A DNA stretch of 64,000 nt from Pseudomonas sp. B21-028. GTDB taxonomy: Bacteria; Pseudomonadota; Gammaproteobacteria; Pseudomonadales; Pseudomonadaceae. A model generated the notes under the pieces. That model ran no database searches. It worked only from the letters and a program-made list of their open reading frames with translations, and had not been told where the DNA came from. Numbering within the stretch: position 1 is the first letter of the stretch; each line of letters begins with the position of its first letter. The stretch is from NCBI RefSeq assembly GCF_024749045.1, contig NZ_CP087184.1, positions 6,200,001 through 6,264,000 of the forward strand, written 5' to 3'. Shown here one piece after another: positions 7,892 through 15,106 of this stretch. The position numbers were made by a program, and so were the translations under genes.

Positions 7892-9801
7892 CAGGACAGC
7901 GCCTCCAGCTCCGCTTGCAGGGTTTCCAGTAATTCCAGGGCTTGCATCCACGCCTCCTCAAGCTCCGCTTCCCGAACCTTCAGCCGGGCCTGTTCGGCCA
8001 GCAGATCGCGCAGTTCATCCTTGCGCGCTGCCTCGTAGAGACCACTGTCCCCGAGGCTGGTTTCGATTTGATGCAGTTTTTCATGCAGCTTGCCCAGCTC
8101 GGACTCGAGCTTGTCAGCCTCGCGCTTGTGCGGCGCCAACTGCTGTCGCAAGGCAGCGGCGGCCTGGCGCTGAGCTTTCTTGTCGGTCTTGTCCGGGTTC
8201 ACGGGTGTAGTGCTGACCGGCGCATTGCGCTGACGGTAGTCCACCAGCCAGCGTGCATAGTCTTCGAGGTCGCCGTCGAACTCTTCGACCTTGCCGTCGG
8301 CCACCAGGAAGAAATTGTCCGTGGTGCTCTTGAGCAGATGTCGATCGTGAGACACCACCAGCACCGCCCCACTGAACTCTTGCAAGGCCATAGTCAAGGC
8401 CAGGCGCATTTCCAGGTCCAGGTGGTTGGTCGGTTCGTCGAGCAAGAGCAGGTTAGGCCTCTCCCAGGCGATCAAGGCCAGGGCCAGCCGTGCCTTCTCG
8501 CCACCGGAGAAATTCAGCACCGGCTCGTCGATGCGCGCGCCCCGGAAGTCGAAACCGCCGAGGAAGTCACGCAAGGTCTGTTCGCGTTCGGTCGGCGCCA
8601 GGCGCTGCAAGTGCAACAACGGACTGGCCTTGGCATCGAGGGAATCCAGCTGGTGCTGGGCGAAATAGCCGACCACGGTGTTCTCGCCACGGGTCAGGCG
8701 CCCGGCCAGGGGCTGGAGTTCACCGGAGAGGTTCTTGATCAGGGTCGATTTACCGGCACCGTTGGGACCCAGCAGACCGATCCGCGCACCGGGCGTCAGC
8801 TGCAGCTTGACCTTCTCCAGCACGGTCTTGTCGCCATAACCCAGTCGCGCATCGGACAGGTCGATCAACGGGCTGGAGATCTTGGTGGACTCGCGGAAGA
8901 CGAAATCGAACGGCGAATCGACATGGGCTGCGGACAGCTCCTCCATCCGTTCCAGCGCCTTGATCCGGCTCTGGGCCTGACGGGCCTTGGTGGCCTGGGC
9001 CTTGAAGCGGGCAATGTAGCTTTCCATGTGCGCACGCTGCGCCTGCTGCTTCTCGTAGGCCTGCTGTTGCTGGGCCAGACGCTCGGCACGGGCACGCTCG
9101 AAAGCCGTATAGCCGCCGCGATACAGGACGAGCTTGCGCTGATCGACGTGAGCCACGTGGTCCACCACCGCGTCGAGGAAATCACGATCGTGGGAGATCA
9201 GCAGCAGCGTGCCCGGGTAACTCTTGAGCCAGTCCTCGAGCCAGATGATGGCGTCGAGGTCCAAGTGGTTGGTCGGCTCGTCGAGCAGCAGTAGATCCGA
9301 CGGGCACATCAAAGCCTGCGCCAGGTTCAGGCGCATCCGCCAGCCGCCGGAGAAATCCCCGACCTGGCGATCCATCTGTTCGTTGGTAAACCCCAGGCCG
9401 GCGAGCAGTTTGCGGGCGCGGGCATCGGCGGTATAACCGTCTGCGCTGTCGAGTTCCGAATGCAATCGGGCCAGAGCGGCGCCGTCGTGAGCCGCTTCGG
9501 CGACAGCCAGGTCGCGTTGAACCTGACGCAGGCGTATATCGCCGTCGAGCACGTAGTCCACCGCCAGGCGTTCGAGGGTATCGACCTCCTGGCGCATATG
9601 GGCAATACGCCAGTCGGCGGGCAGCGAGCAATCGCCGGAGTCCGGGTGAAGCTCGCCCCGCAACAAGGCGAACAGGCTCGATTTACCGGCGCCGTTGGCA
9701 CCGATGAGGCCGGCTTTATGGCCGGCGTGCAGGGTCAGCTCGGCGTCTTCTAGCAGACGTTGCGGGCCACGTTGTAAAGTCAGGTTCTGAAGTCGGATCA
9801 T
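7891..9801 (-). CDS. ABC-F family ATPase (YheS/Uup-like)
   Basis: This 636-residue soluble protein has two ABC ATPase domains and no membrane segments. Domain 1 has Walker A GANGAGKSS (residues 34-42), signature FSGGWRMRLNLAQAL and Walker B LLLLDEPTNHLDL. Domain 2 has GPNGAGKST, FSGGEKARLALAL and the same DEPTNHLDL. A charged ABC-F linker (about 240-310) separates them, and a coiled-coil tail with many Glu/Lys/Gln follows. ABC-F proteins act on the ribosome. The start MIRLQNLTLQRG at 9801 is the family start; an in-frame extension to 10062 has no family resemblance. It is followed by the channel gene with overlapping stop and start. Confidence 0.92.
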   Translation of the reverse strand: MIRLQNLTLQRGPQRLLEDAELTLHAGHKAGLIGANGAGKSSLFALLRGELHPDSGDCSLPADWRIAHMRQEVDTLERLAVDYVLDGDIRLRQVQRDLAVAEAAHDGAALARLHSELDSADGYTADARARKLLAGLGFTNEQMDRQVGDFSGGWRMRLNLAQALMCPSDLLLLDEPTNHLDLDAIIWLEDWLKSYPGTLLLISHDRDFLDAVVDHVAHVDQRKLVLYRGGYTAFERARAERLAQQQQAYEKQQAQRAHMESYIARFKAQATKARQAQSRIKALERMEELSAAHVDSPFDFVFRESTKISSPLIDLSDARLGYGDKTVLEKVKLQLTPGARIGLLGPNGAGKSTLIKNLSGELQPLAGRLTRGENTVVGYFAQHQLDSLDAKASPLLHLQRLAPTEREQTLRDFLGGFDFRGARIDEPVLNFSGGEKARLALALIAWERPNLLLLDEPTNHLDLEMRLALTMALQEFSGAVLVVSHDRHLLKSTTDNFFLVADGKVEEFDGDLEDYARWLVDYRQRNAPVSTTPVNPDKTDKKAQRQAAAALRQQLAPHKREADKLESELGKLHEKLHQIETSLGDSGLYEAARKDELRDLLAEQARLKVREAELEEAWMQALELLETLQAELEALS

Positions 9802-9851
9802 AATGGCGGCGGAGTCTACCAGCTTCGCTCGCAACTGGCGCGAGTAGCACG

Positions 9852-10316
9852 ATGTCCTCTGACCTGTGGAATTTCTCTCTCGACCTCTATGCCCGGCCCG
9901 GCGTGGAGCAAAGCTGCCTGGCATTGCAAGAGGCCGGCGCGAGCGTCTGCCTGCTGCTTTGCGGCCTGTGGCTGGAACAGCGCGGCGTGGCCTGCGATGA
10001 ACAACGACTGCAACAACTCCGGCAGTTGGCAGAGCCTTGGGACAAAGAGGTGGTACAGCCATTACGAACGCTTCGCACCCAATGGAAAGCGGATGCCGTT
10101 CAAGACCCGGACCTCACGCACCTGCGCGAGCAGGTCAAGAAACTGGAGCTTGAAGCCGAACAGTGTTTGTTGGAGCGATTGGAGGCAGTGGCTGCACGTT
10201 GGCCTGAGGGCCAACAGAGCGATTCAGCGCAATGGCTGCAAGAACTGGCGGCGAGTGCCGGACCAGCGAACCGCGACGCGCTGCATCAACTGCGCGTCGC
10301 GGTCTCCAGCACTTAG
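9852..10316 (+). CDS. TIGR02444 family protein (DUF2390)
   Basis: This 154-residue, mostly helical protein opens MSSDLWNFSLDLYARPGVEQSCLALQ.., the TIGR02444/DUF2390 pattern found next to the ABC-F gene in pseudomonads. No catalytic motif is evident and the function is unknown. It is divergent from the ABC-F gene (50-base gap) and convergent with algP, whose stop codon overlaps its own by 4 bases (10313-10316). Confidence 0.85.
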   Translation: MSSDLWNFSLDLYARPGVEQSCLALQEAGASVCLLLCGLWLEQRGVACDEQRLQQLRQLAEPWDKEVVQPLRTLRTQWKADAVQDPDLTHLREQVKKLELEAEQCLLERLEAVAARWPEGQQSDSAQWLQELAASAGPANRDALHQLRVAVSST

Positions 10317-11491
10317 GAAGCGCTGGTTGGGGTGCTGGTGCTCGGCGCAACGGAGGCGGATGGGCTGACCGTCGAAGCCGGAGTGCTGGCGGCTGGAGCA
10401 GGGGTCGCTGTCGAGGCCGACGAAGCAGGCTTGGCGGCAGGCGCAGTCGCGGGTTTGGCAGCGGCTGGCTTTTTCACAGCGGGTTTGGCTGCTGGCTTGG
10501 CAGCGGGTTTGGCAGCAGCAGGTTTCGCTGCCGGTTTTGCAGCAGCAGGTTTTGCAGCGGCAGGCTTGGCGGCAGCAGGCTTGGCGGCGGATTTGGCCGC
10601 GGCGGGTTTAGTTGCAGCCTTGGCGGGCGCTTTGGCAGCGGCTGGCTTGGCAGTTACAGCAGGTTTAGCGGCAGCGGTTTTCGTCGCTGCGGGCTTGGCC
10701 GCAGCCGCTTTTGTCGCCGCTGGCTTGGCCGCTGGCTTCGCTGCGACAGCTTTTGCAGGGGCTTTGACAGGGGCTTTGGCAGCAGGCTTGGCAGCCGCAG
10801 TTTTCGACGCGGCGGGTTTGGCGGCGGCTGCTTTTTTAGCGACCGGTTTCACAGCAGCTTTCGCAGCAGGCTTGGCGGCCGCTGTTTTTGCAACAGGCTT
10901 GGCGACAGCTTTGACAGCCGGTTTTTTGGCCGCTGGTTTAGCAGCGCTGGCAGCGACTGGTTTAGCCGCAGGCTTGCTCGCCGCTTTGGCCGGTGCTTTC
11001 GCGGCAGGCTTGGCAGTTGCCTTGGCCGGTGCTTTTGCCACAACGGGTTTAGCTAGCGGTTTTTTGGCCGATACAGCGGCAGGCTTGGCAGCACGAAGCG
11101 TCAGCGCCTTGCCGGCAGCTTCTTGCACGCGACCCACACCCTGGGCCAGCTTCAGGCTTTCCTGGGCATCACGCTTGAGTTGCAGAATGTAGGCGCGGGT
11201 TTCGGATTGACGATCCTTCAAGGCATCGAGCAGGTCTTCGAGTTCTTTCACGACGTCCTTGGCCTTGGCTTGTGCCTTGGCCTTGCCGGCGGTAGCCGCG
11301 TCTTGCAGTTTGGTGCGCGACTTGTGCAGTTTTTCCTGCGCCTTGCCGCGTTGTTTTTCCAGTTTGGCGAGCAGTTTTTCAGCATCAGCCAGGGCTTGGG
11401 AGCAGGCGTTTTCCAAATGCTCGAGCAAGGCGCCCGAGAGTTGTTGGAGCAAGTGCAACGGAGTGTTTACAGGCTTCTTGGTGGCCGACAT
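10313..11491 (-). CDS. algP: AlgP (AlgR3), histone H1-like alginate regulatory protein
   Basis: This 392-residue protein has two parts. Residues 1 to about 135 are helical and charged (LLQQLSGALLEHLENACSQALADAEKLLAKLEKQR..). The remainder is an extremely Ala/Lys/Pro-rich tail of KPAA-like tetrads ending in a Ser/Thr/Pro/Ala stretch. This is the AlgP architecture, in which the tail resembles eukaryotic histone H1, binds DNA and influences algD expression in P. aeruginosa. GGAGG lies 5 bases before the ATG. The gene is flanked by the FKBP and algQ genes as in P. aeruginosa. The repeat region is a likely hot spot for length variation. Confidence 0.93.
   Translation of the reverse strand: MSATKKPVNTPLHLLQQLSGALLEHLENACSQALADAEKLLAKLEKQRGKAQEKLHKSRTKLQDAATAGKAKAQAKAKDVVKELEDLLDALKDRQSETRAYILQLKRDAQESLKLAQGVGRVQEAAGKALTLRAAKPAAVSAKKPLAKPVVAKAPAKATAKPAAKAPAKAASKPAAKPVAASAAKPAAKKPAVKAVAKPVAKTAAAKPAAKAAVKPVAKKAAAAKPAASKTAAAKPAAKAPVKAPAKAVAAKPAAKPAATKAAAAKPAATKTAAAKPAVTAKPAAAKAPAKAATKPAAAKSAAKPAAAKPAAAKPAAAKPAAKPAAAKPAAKPAAKPAVKKPAAAKPATAPAAKPASSASTATPAPAASTPASTVSPSASVAPSTSTPTSAS
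10332..11092 (-). repeat. Degenerate KPAA-coding tandem repeat of algP
   Basis: This stretch is dominated by 12-bp units coding Lys-Pro-Ala-Ala and variants, visible on the plus strand as repeated ggcttggcagc/gcaggtttggc words. Low complexity leaves long open frames on the opposite strand that are not genes. Confidence 0.85.
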
Positions 11492-11682
11492 GGTTTACCT
11501 CCTGACTGACGTGAGTGCGGCTCATACTAGACCTCTGCTACAACCGCCGCTAGGGCATGTTGACAGTACACAGGACGTTGCGTTGCAAGAGACAAAAAAT
11601 CTTCTGCGCCATTGCCGGAGCAATCTCACTTCGCGGCAATCGGCGCAGGCATAATTCCTCCATTCGAGCCCGGAGAGCACAC

Positions 11683-12348
11683 ATGTCGCGTCACCTGTTT
11701 TTCCTCCTGTGCATGGTTTGCTCCATGGTCCAGGCCGTAGAAAAAACCGGCGCAAACGATGCCCACGACCTGGCCTACAGCCTGGGCGCGAGCCTGGGTG
11801 AGCGCCTGCGCCAGGACGTACCCGACCTGCAGATCCAGGCATTGGTGGAAGGGCTGCAACAGGCCTATCAGGGCAAGCCACTGGCGCTCAAGGATGAACG
11901 CATCGAGCAGATCCTGGCCAAGCATCAGGCACAGCTGAGCGCGCAATCGACGACACCACAGATAGAAGTGGCGCTGAAGAGTGAGCAGAAGTTTCTCAAC
12001 GAAGAAAGAAACCGGCCAGGTGTGAAACAGTTGGAAGACGGCATCCTGCTGACGGAGCTCAAACCTGGTAATGGGGTGAAAGCCGGACCCCACGGTAAGG
12101 TGCAGGTGCTGTACACCGGTCGCTTGCCCGACGGCACCGTGTTCGACGCCAACCACCAGGCGCAATGGTTCAGTCTCGACAGCGTGATCGATGGCTGGCG
12201 CAGCGCGTTACCGCAAATGCCCGTAGGCGCGAAATGGCGACTGGTGATTCCTTCGACCCAGGCCTATGGCGCCGAAGGGGCCGGGGATGTGATTCCGCCG
12301 TTCACGCCACTGGTGTTCGAGATCGAGTTGCTGGGTGCGACGAGCTGA
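11683..12348 (+). CDS. FKBP-type peptidyl-prolyl cis-trans isomerase (FkpA/Mip-like), periplasmic
   Basis: This 221-residue protein has a signal peptide (MSRHLFFLLCMVCSMVQAV..), an N-terminal dimerisation region (DLAYSLGASLGERLRQDVPDLQIQALVEGLQQAYQGK) and a C-terminal FKBP domain (GKVQVLYTGRLPDGTVFDA, LPQMPVGAKWRLVIPSTQAYG, PPFTPLVFEIELLG). It should catalyse prolyl isomerisation and chaperone envelope proteins. The start at 11683 is chosen because it gives the signal peptide and has a GGAGA-type site upstream; an upstream in-frame ATG at 11557 has no signal sequence. It sits between algP and algQ as in P. aeruginosa and is followed by a strong bidirectional terminator. Confidence 0.9.
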   Translation: MSRHLFFLLCMVCSMVQAVEKTGANDAHDLAYSLGASLGERLRQDVPDLQIQALVEGLQQAYQGKPLALKDERIEQILAKHQAQLSAQSTTPQIEVALKSEQKFLNEERNRPGVKQLEDGILLTELKPGNGVKAGPHGKVQVLYTGRLPDGTVFDANHQAQWFSLDSVIDGWRSALPQMPVGAKWRLVIPSTQAYGAEGAGDVIPPFTPLVFEIELLGATS

Positions 12349-12365
12349 CATCGCCCAAACGAAAA

Positions 12366-12394
12366 ACGGTGCGCAATGCGCACCGTTTTTTTTT
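12366..12394. terminator. Bidirectional Rho-independent terminator
   Basis: A nine-base-pair stem ACGGTGCGC / GCGCACCGT with an AAT loop is followed by nine T on the plus strand and preceded by five A, so it can stop both the FKBP gene (+) and algQ (-). Confidence 0.92.
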
Positions 12395-12404
12395 AGCGAA
12401 ACCA

Positions 12405-12863
12405 TCAAGCCTGAACGGCCGCCTCTTCCTTATGGGCGTTGTGCAGCACCTCGATCAGACAGTCCTCCAGCTCGAAGCGCTCGTGCAGCAGGCCACCCAG
12501 CTCCTTGAATTTTTCCGCTACGCATTTGCCTTCATCGCACAGGTCATTGAATGCCAGCAGCTTCTCGGTGATGACGTCGATGCGCGGGTAGATCTGTTCG
12601 GCAAGCTCCAGGCCACGCTTGTCGTTGAAAGCCTTGGCCTCGCCGGTGAGTTGCTCGTAGATCTCGAAATGCCCGGCAGAGACATAGTCCACCAGCACAC
12701 CGCAGAATTCCTGCAACGGCTTACGGCTTTCACCTAACGCTTCAGGTTTGTCACCGAGAGCATCATAGGCCCGAACCAGTTCGTGACGCTCCTGCAACCA
12801 GCGATCGATCAGCAGATGCACCCCACCCCATCGTTCCTGAGCATTCTGACAACTTTCGAGCAT
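12405..12863 (-). CDS. algQ: Anti-sigma-70 factor AlgQ (Rsd family)
   Basis: This 152-residue helical protein has the Rsd/AlgQ pattern ([62 protein letters not shown] end). The family binds region 4 of sigma-70 and shifts RNA polymerase toward alternative sigma factors; in P. aeruginosa AlgQ affects alginate and siderophore genes. It converges with the FKBP gene on a shared terminator. The upstream 174-base gap to dsbB presumably holds its promoter. Confidence 0.92.
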   Translation of the reverse strand: MLESCQNAQERWGGVHLLIDRWLQERHELVRAYDALGDKPEALGESRKPLQEFCGVLVDYVSAGHFEIYEQLTGEAKAFNDKRGLELAEQIYPRIDVITEKLLAFNDLCDEGKCVAEKFKELGGLLHERFELEDCLIEVLHNAHKEEAAVQA

Positions 12864-13037
12864 GGCGATTTCTTCCCTTGTGAGTCATGCCCCTCGCAGC
12901 CTGCATATACCTTGATGATTCATGGCAAGCCGGACACAACATATCGAGCGGCATAATTCCAATGATACGTGCGGGCCAGATTATGCCCGCACGACAGCCG
13001 CTTCAAGGTACGCAGGCGACAAAGTTCATACAAGTGT

Positions 13038-13568
13038 TTAATCCGCTACCCGGACGAATTGCGACGCCTTGTCGCCCAGCGGTCGGATCAGAGCGGTCCA
13101 GACAAGGCGAAGCAGCAGGTAGGTCATGGCAATGGATACGGCGAGAAAAAACAGCAGGCTCCATTCGGGGATGCTCAGGTCGAACAATGTCCAGGTGACA
13201 CCCTCACAATCGACCGCGCCGTCGAGGACGTGCTGCATGGCACTCCACCATGAGCTTGCGCCCTTCATTTGGGTCAGGCAATCGGGCGAATGGCTTTGCA
13301 ACAGAACCTGACGCCAGGCCAGAGCCATTCCTCCCGACACGAAAACCAGTCCCGTCACACCGTAGAGGATGCTGCCCTTTCGACCCGGGCCATGTATGCA
13401 GGCCGCGAGACCGTTCACCAGGAACAGCACCAGGCACAAACGCTGCAAGACACATAGGCTGCAAGGCGTCAGACCGACTGCGTACTCCAGATAGCTGGCG
13501 ATGCCCAAAGCCAGGGCCGCGGCGGCGGAAGCCATGAAAAACAAGAAGCGAGAGCAAGCCAAAGACAT
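13038..13568 (-). CDS. dsbB: Disulfide bond formation protein B (DsbB/DsbH)
   Basis: This 176-residue inner-membrane protein has four transmembrane helices. The quinone-linked CxxC is visible as TPCSLC (Cys36, Cys39), and the second periplasmic pair is Cys97 (SPDC) and Cys121 (AVDCEG). It reoxidises DsbA and passes electrons to ubiquinone. It lies between algQ and the hem genes, matching PA5256 (dsbH) of P. aeruginosa. It is monocistronic in appearance, with a 290-base gap to hemY upstream. Confidence 0.92.
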   Translation of the reverse strand: MSLACSRFLFFMASAAAALALGIASYLEYAVGLTPCSLCVLQRLCLVLFLVNGLAACIHGPGRKGSILYGVTGLVFVSGGMALAWRQVLLQSHSPDCLTQMKGASSWWSAMQHVLDGAVDCEGVTWTLFDLSIPEWSLLFFLAVSIAMTYLLLRLVWTALIRPLGDKASQFVRVAD

Positions 13569-13815
13569 GGCGGTTCCGTAACAGAAGAGACAAGCAGTTA
13601 CGGTAGAGGAAAGCCCTCGGGGCTTTCAAGGCAGGCCCGCGCAGACACTTCACCAAGGGTGTAGGGAATTCCCGACAGAGGCGAGGGGATTCAGCGCAAT
13701 CCCCTGTAGGACTTTCCCGAAGACATCATTCGAGTCCGGAGTTACGCAGCAATCGGCAGTCGTCCGCCTGGCAAAACCGACTGGAACCGCCGACCGCCAT
13801 CAGTGTTCCTGGTGA

Positions 13816-13855
13816 CCTGTACGGTTAATTCGAGTACACGAATTAGCCACACAGG
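13816..13855. other. Long near-perfect palindrome downstream of hemY
   Basis: Arms CCTGT..GGTTAATTCG and CGAATTAGCC..ACAGG pair with only a symmetric two-base internal loop around a six-base AGTACA loop. It begins 4 bases past the hemY stop in the direction of transcription. There is no T tract, so it may be an mRNA 3' stabiliser or a protein site rather than a classical terminator. Together with a short GAAAGCCC/GGGCTTTC hairpin at 13609-13627 it is the only structure I see in the 13569-13858 gap. Confidence 0.5.
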
Positions 13856-13858
13856 CCA

Positions 13859-15106
13859 CTAGCTGGACAGCGCCTGGGCCGGAACCGGCAACGGCGCAGC
13901 AAGCAAGCGTTCGTCCAACAGCCCCAAGCCCTCCTGGAACAACTGGTTGCTGCGCTCGGCATCGCCCAGTTGTGCCAGTAGTCTCGCCAGTTCGGCACAG
14001 GCTTCGGGATTGCGCTGGATCCGCAGGCTGCCCTCCAGATAATCCCGCGCCTTGCCCCAGAGGCTGTTCTGCAAACACAGGCGGCCCAACGTCAACAGCA
14101 GGCTGGAATCGGCCGGATGATCCTTGAGCCAGCCTTCGGCCGCTTGCAGCTGTCGAGCCGGATCATTGCCGCGGACCAGCCCGTACAGGCGCGCCAAGTG
14201 GCTGTCGTAGTGACGCTTGAGCGCGGTGCGCAATACTTCCTCGGCCTCGCCCTGTGCCCCCAGCTGTCGCAGCTGTTCGGCATAGGCCAGCACCAGCGCC
14301 GGCTCCTGGCGCTGTGCAGAGGTCAACTGTTGCCAGGCGCGGTTGAGCGACTGCAAACCGACGCTGCCGTCTTCTTCGCGATGGGCCGCCAGGGAGAGGT
14401 TTTCACCCCAGGCCCGGCGTTCCAGTTCCGCCAGCTCCGCCGCAGGCAATACTTTGTCCTTGCGCAGTTCCGGCAACAGGCGAATCACCGCCGACCAATC
14501 ACCGCGCTGCTGATGCAACCGTTGCAACTGGCGCAGGACCTGGACGTTATGGGGATGACGATCATGCATGGCTTGCAGCGTGACCAAGGCGCCATCGGTG
14601 TCACCCCGGTCCACCTGCAACTGCGCGTGGCTCAGCGCAATGGCCAGCTCCGCCTGGGGCTGGCGTTCCAGGGCGCGCTCCAGCAGGTTGTCGCTCTGCT
14701 CGTAAAGACCTTGTTCGTTGGCCGCACGGGCCGCGCCGAGGTAATACAGCAACGGCTGGCGCTCGGCTTCCGCGGCACGATGCAAATGCCGCTGGGCACT
14801 GGCCCAACGACCTTCGGCAAGGTCCAGTTGACCGTGTTCGATAGCCACTTGCACGCGTCGGCTGCGATTGCGCCGCGACCACGGGTTGACCACGCCGCCG
14901 GAGGTGGTCACCAGGCCGATCAGGGCGCGCACGCCCCGCCACAACAGCCAGAGTACCGCCACCAACGCCAGGGTGACCCACAGGCCGGCTTCGTAGCGGA
15001 AGTTCTTGTACGCCACCAGCACGTAACCCGAATGCTCGGAAATCGCCACGCCCAACAGGGCGGCGGCAGCGATGACCACGAACAGAATCACGTAGAGACG
15101 CTTCAT
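13859..15106 (-). CDS. hemY: HemY, heme-biosynthesis-associated TPR membrane protein
   Basis: This 415-residue protein begins with two membrane helices (MKRLYVILFVVIAAAALLGVAIS; LWVTLALVAVLWLLWRGVRALIGL) followed by a long TPR-type helical domain (SAQRHLHRAAEAERQPLLYYLGAARAANEQGLYEQSDNLLERAL.. and later repeats). This is the proteobacterial HemY_N family, located with hemCDX but not the protoporphyrinogen oxidase of the same name. It is an inner-membrane protein with a probable scaffolding role. Its ATG overlaps the hemX stop (ATGA, 15106-15103). Confidence 0.92.
   Translation of the reverse strand: MKRLYVILFVVIAAAALLGVAISEHSGYVLVAYKNFRYEAGLWVTLALVAVLWLLWRGVRALIGLVTTSGGVVNPWSRRNRSRRVQVAIEHGQLDLAEGRWASAQRHLHRAAEAERQPLLYYLGAARAANEQGLYEQSDNLLERALERQPQAELAIALSHAQLQVDRGDTDGALVTLQAMHDRHPHNVQVLRQLQRLHQQRGDWSAVIRLLPELRKDKVLPAAELAELERRAWGENLSLAAHREEDGSVGLQSLNRAWQQLTSAQRQEPALVLAYAEQLRQLGAQGEAEEVLRTALKRHYDSHLARLYGLVRGNDPARQLQAAEGWLKDHPADSSLLLTLGRLCLQNSLWGKARDYLEGSLRIQRNPEACAELARLLAQLGDAERSNQLFQEGLGLLDERLLAAPLPVPAQALSS

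Noticed and set aside
9802..10062. N-terminal extension of the ABC-F protein to 10062
   Set aside because: It overlaps the divergent TIGR02444 gene and lacks family similarity; the family start is at 9801.
10232..11192. Two long glycine/alanine-rich frames on the plus strand opposite algP
   Set aside because: They are products of the low-complexity repeat; the minus strand has the AlgP N-terminal domain and a GGAGG site.
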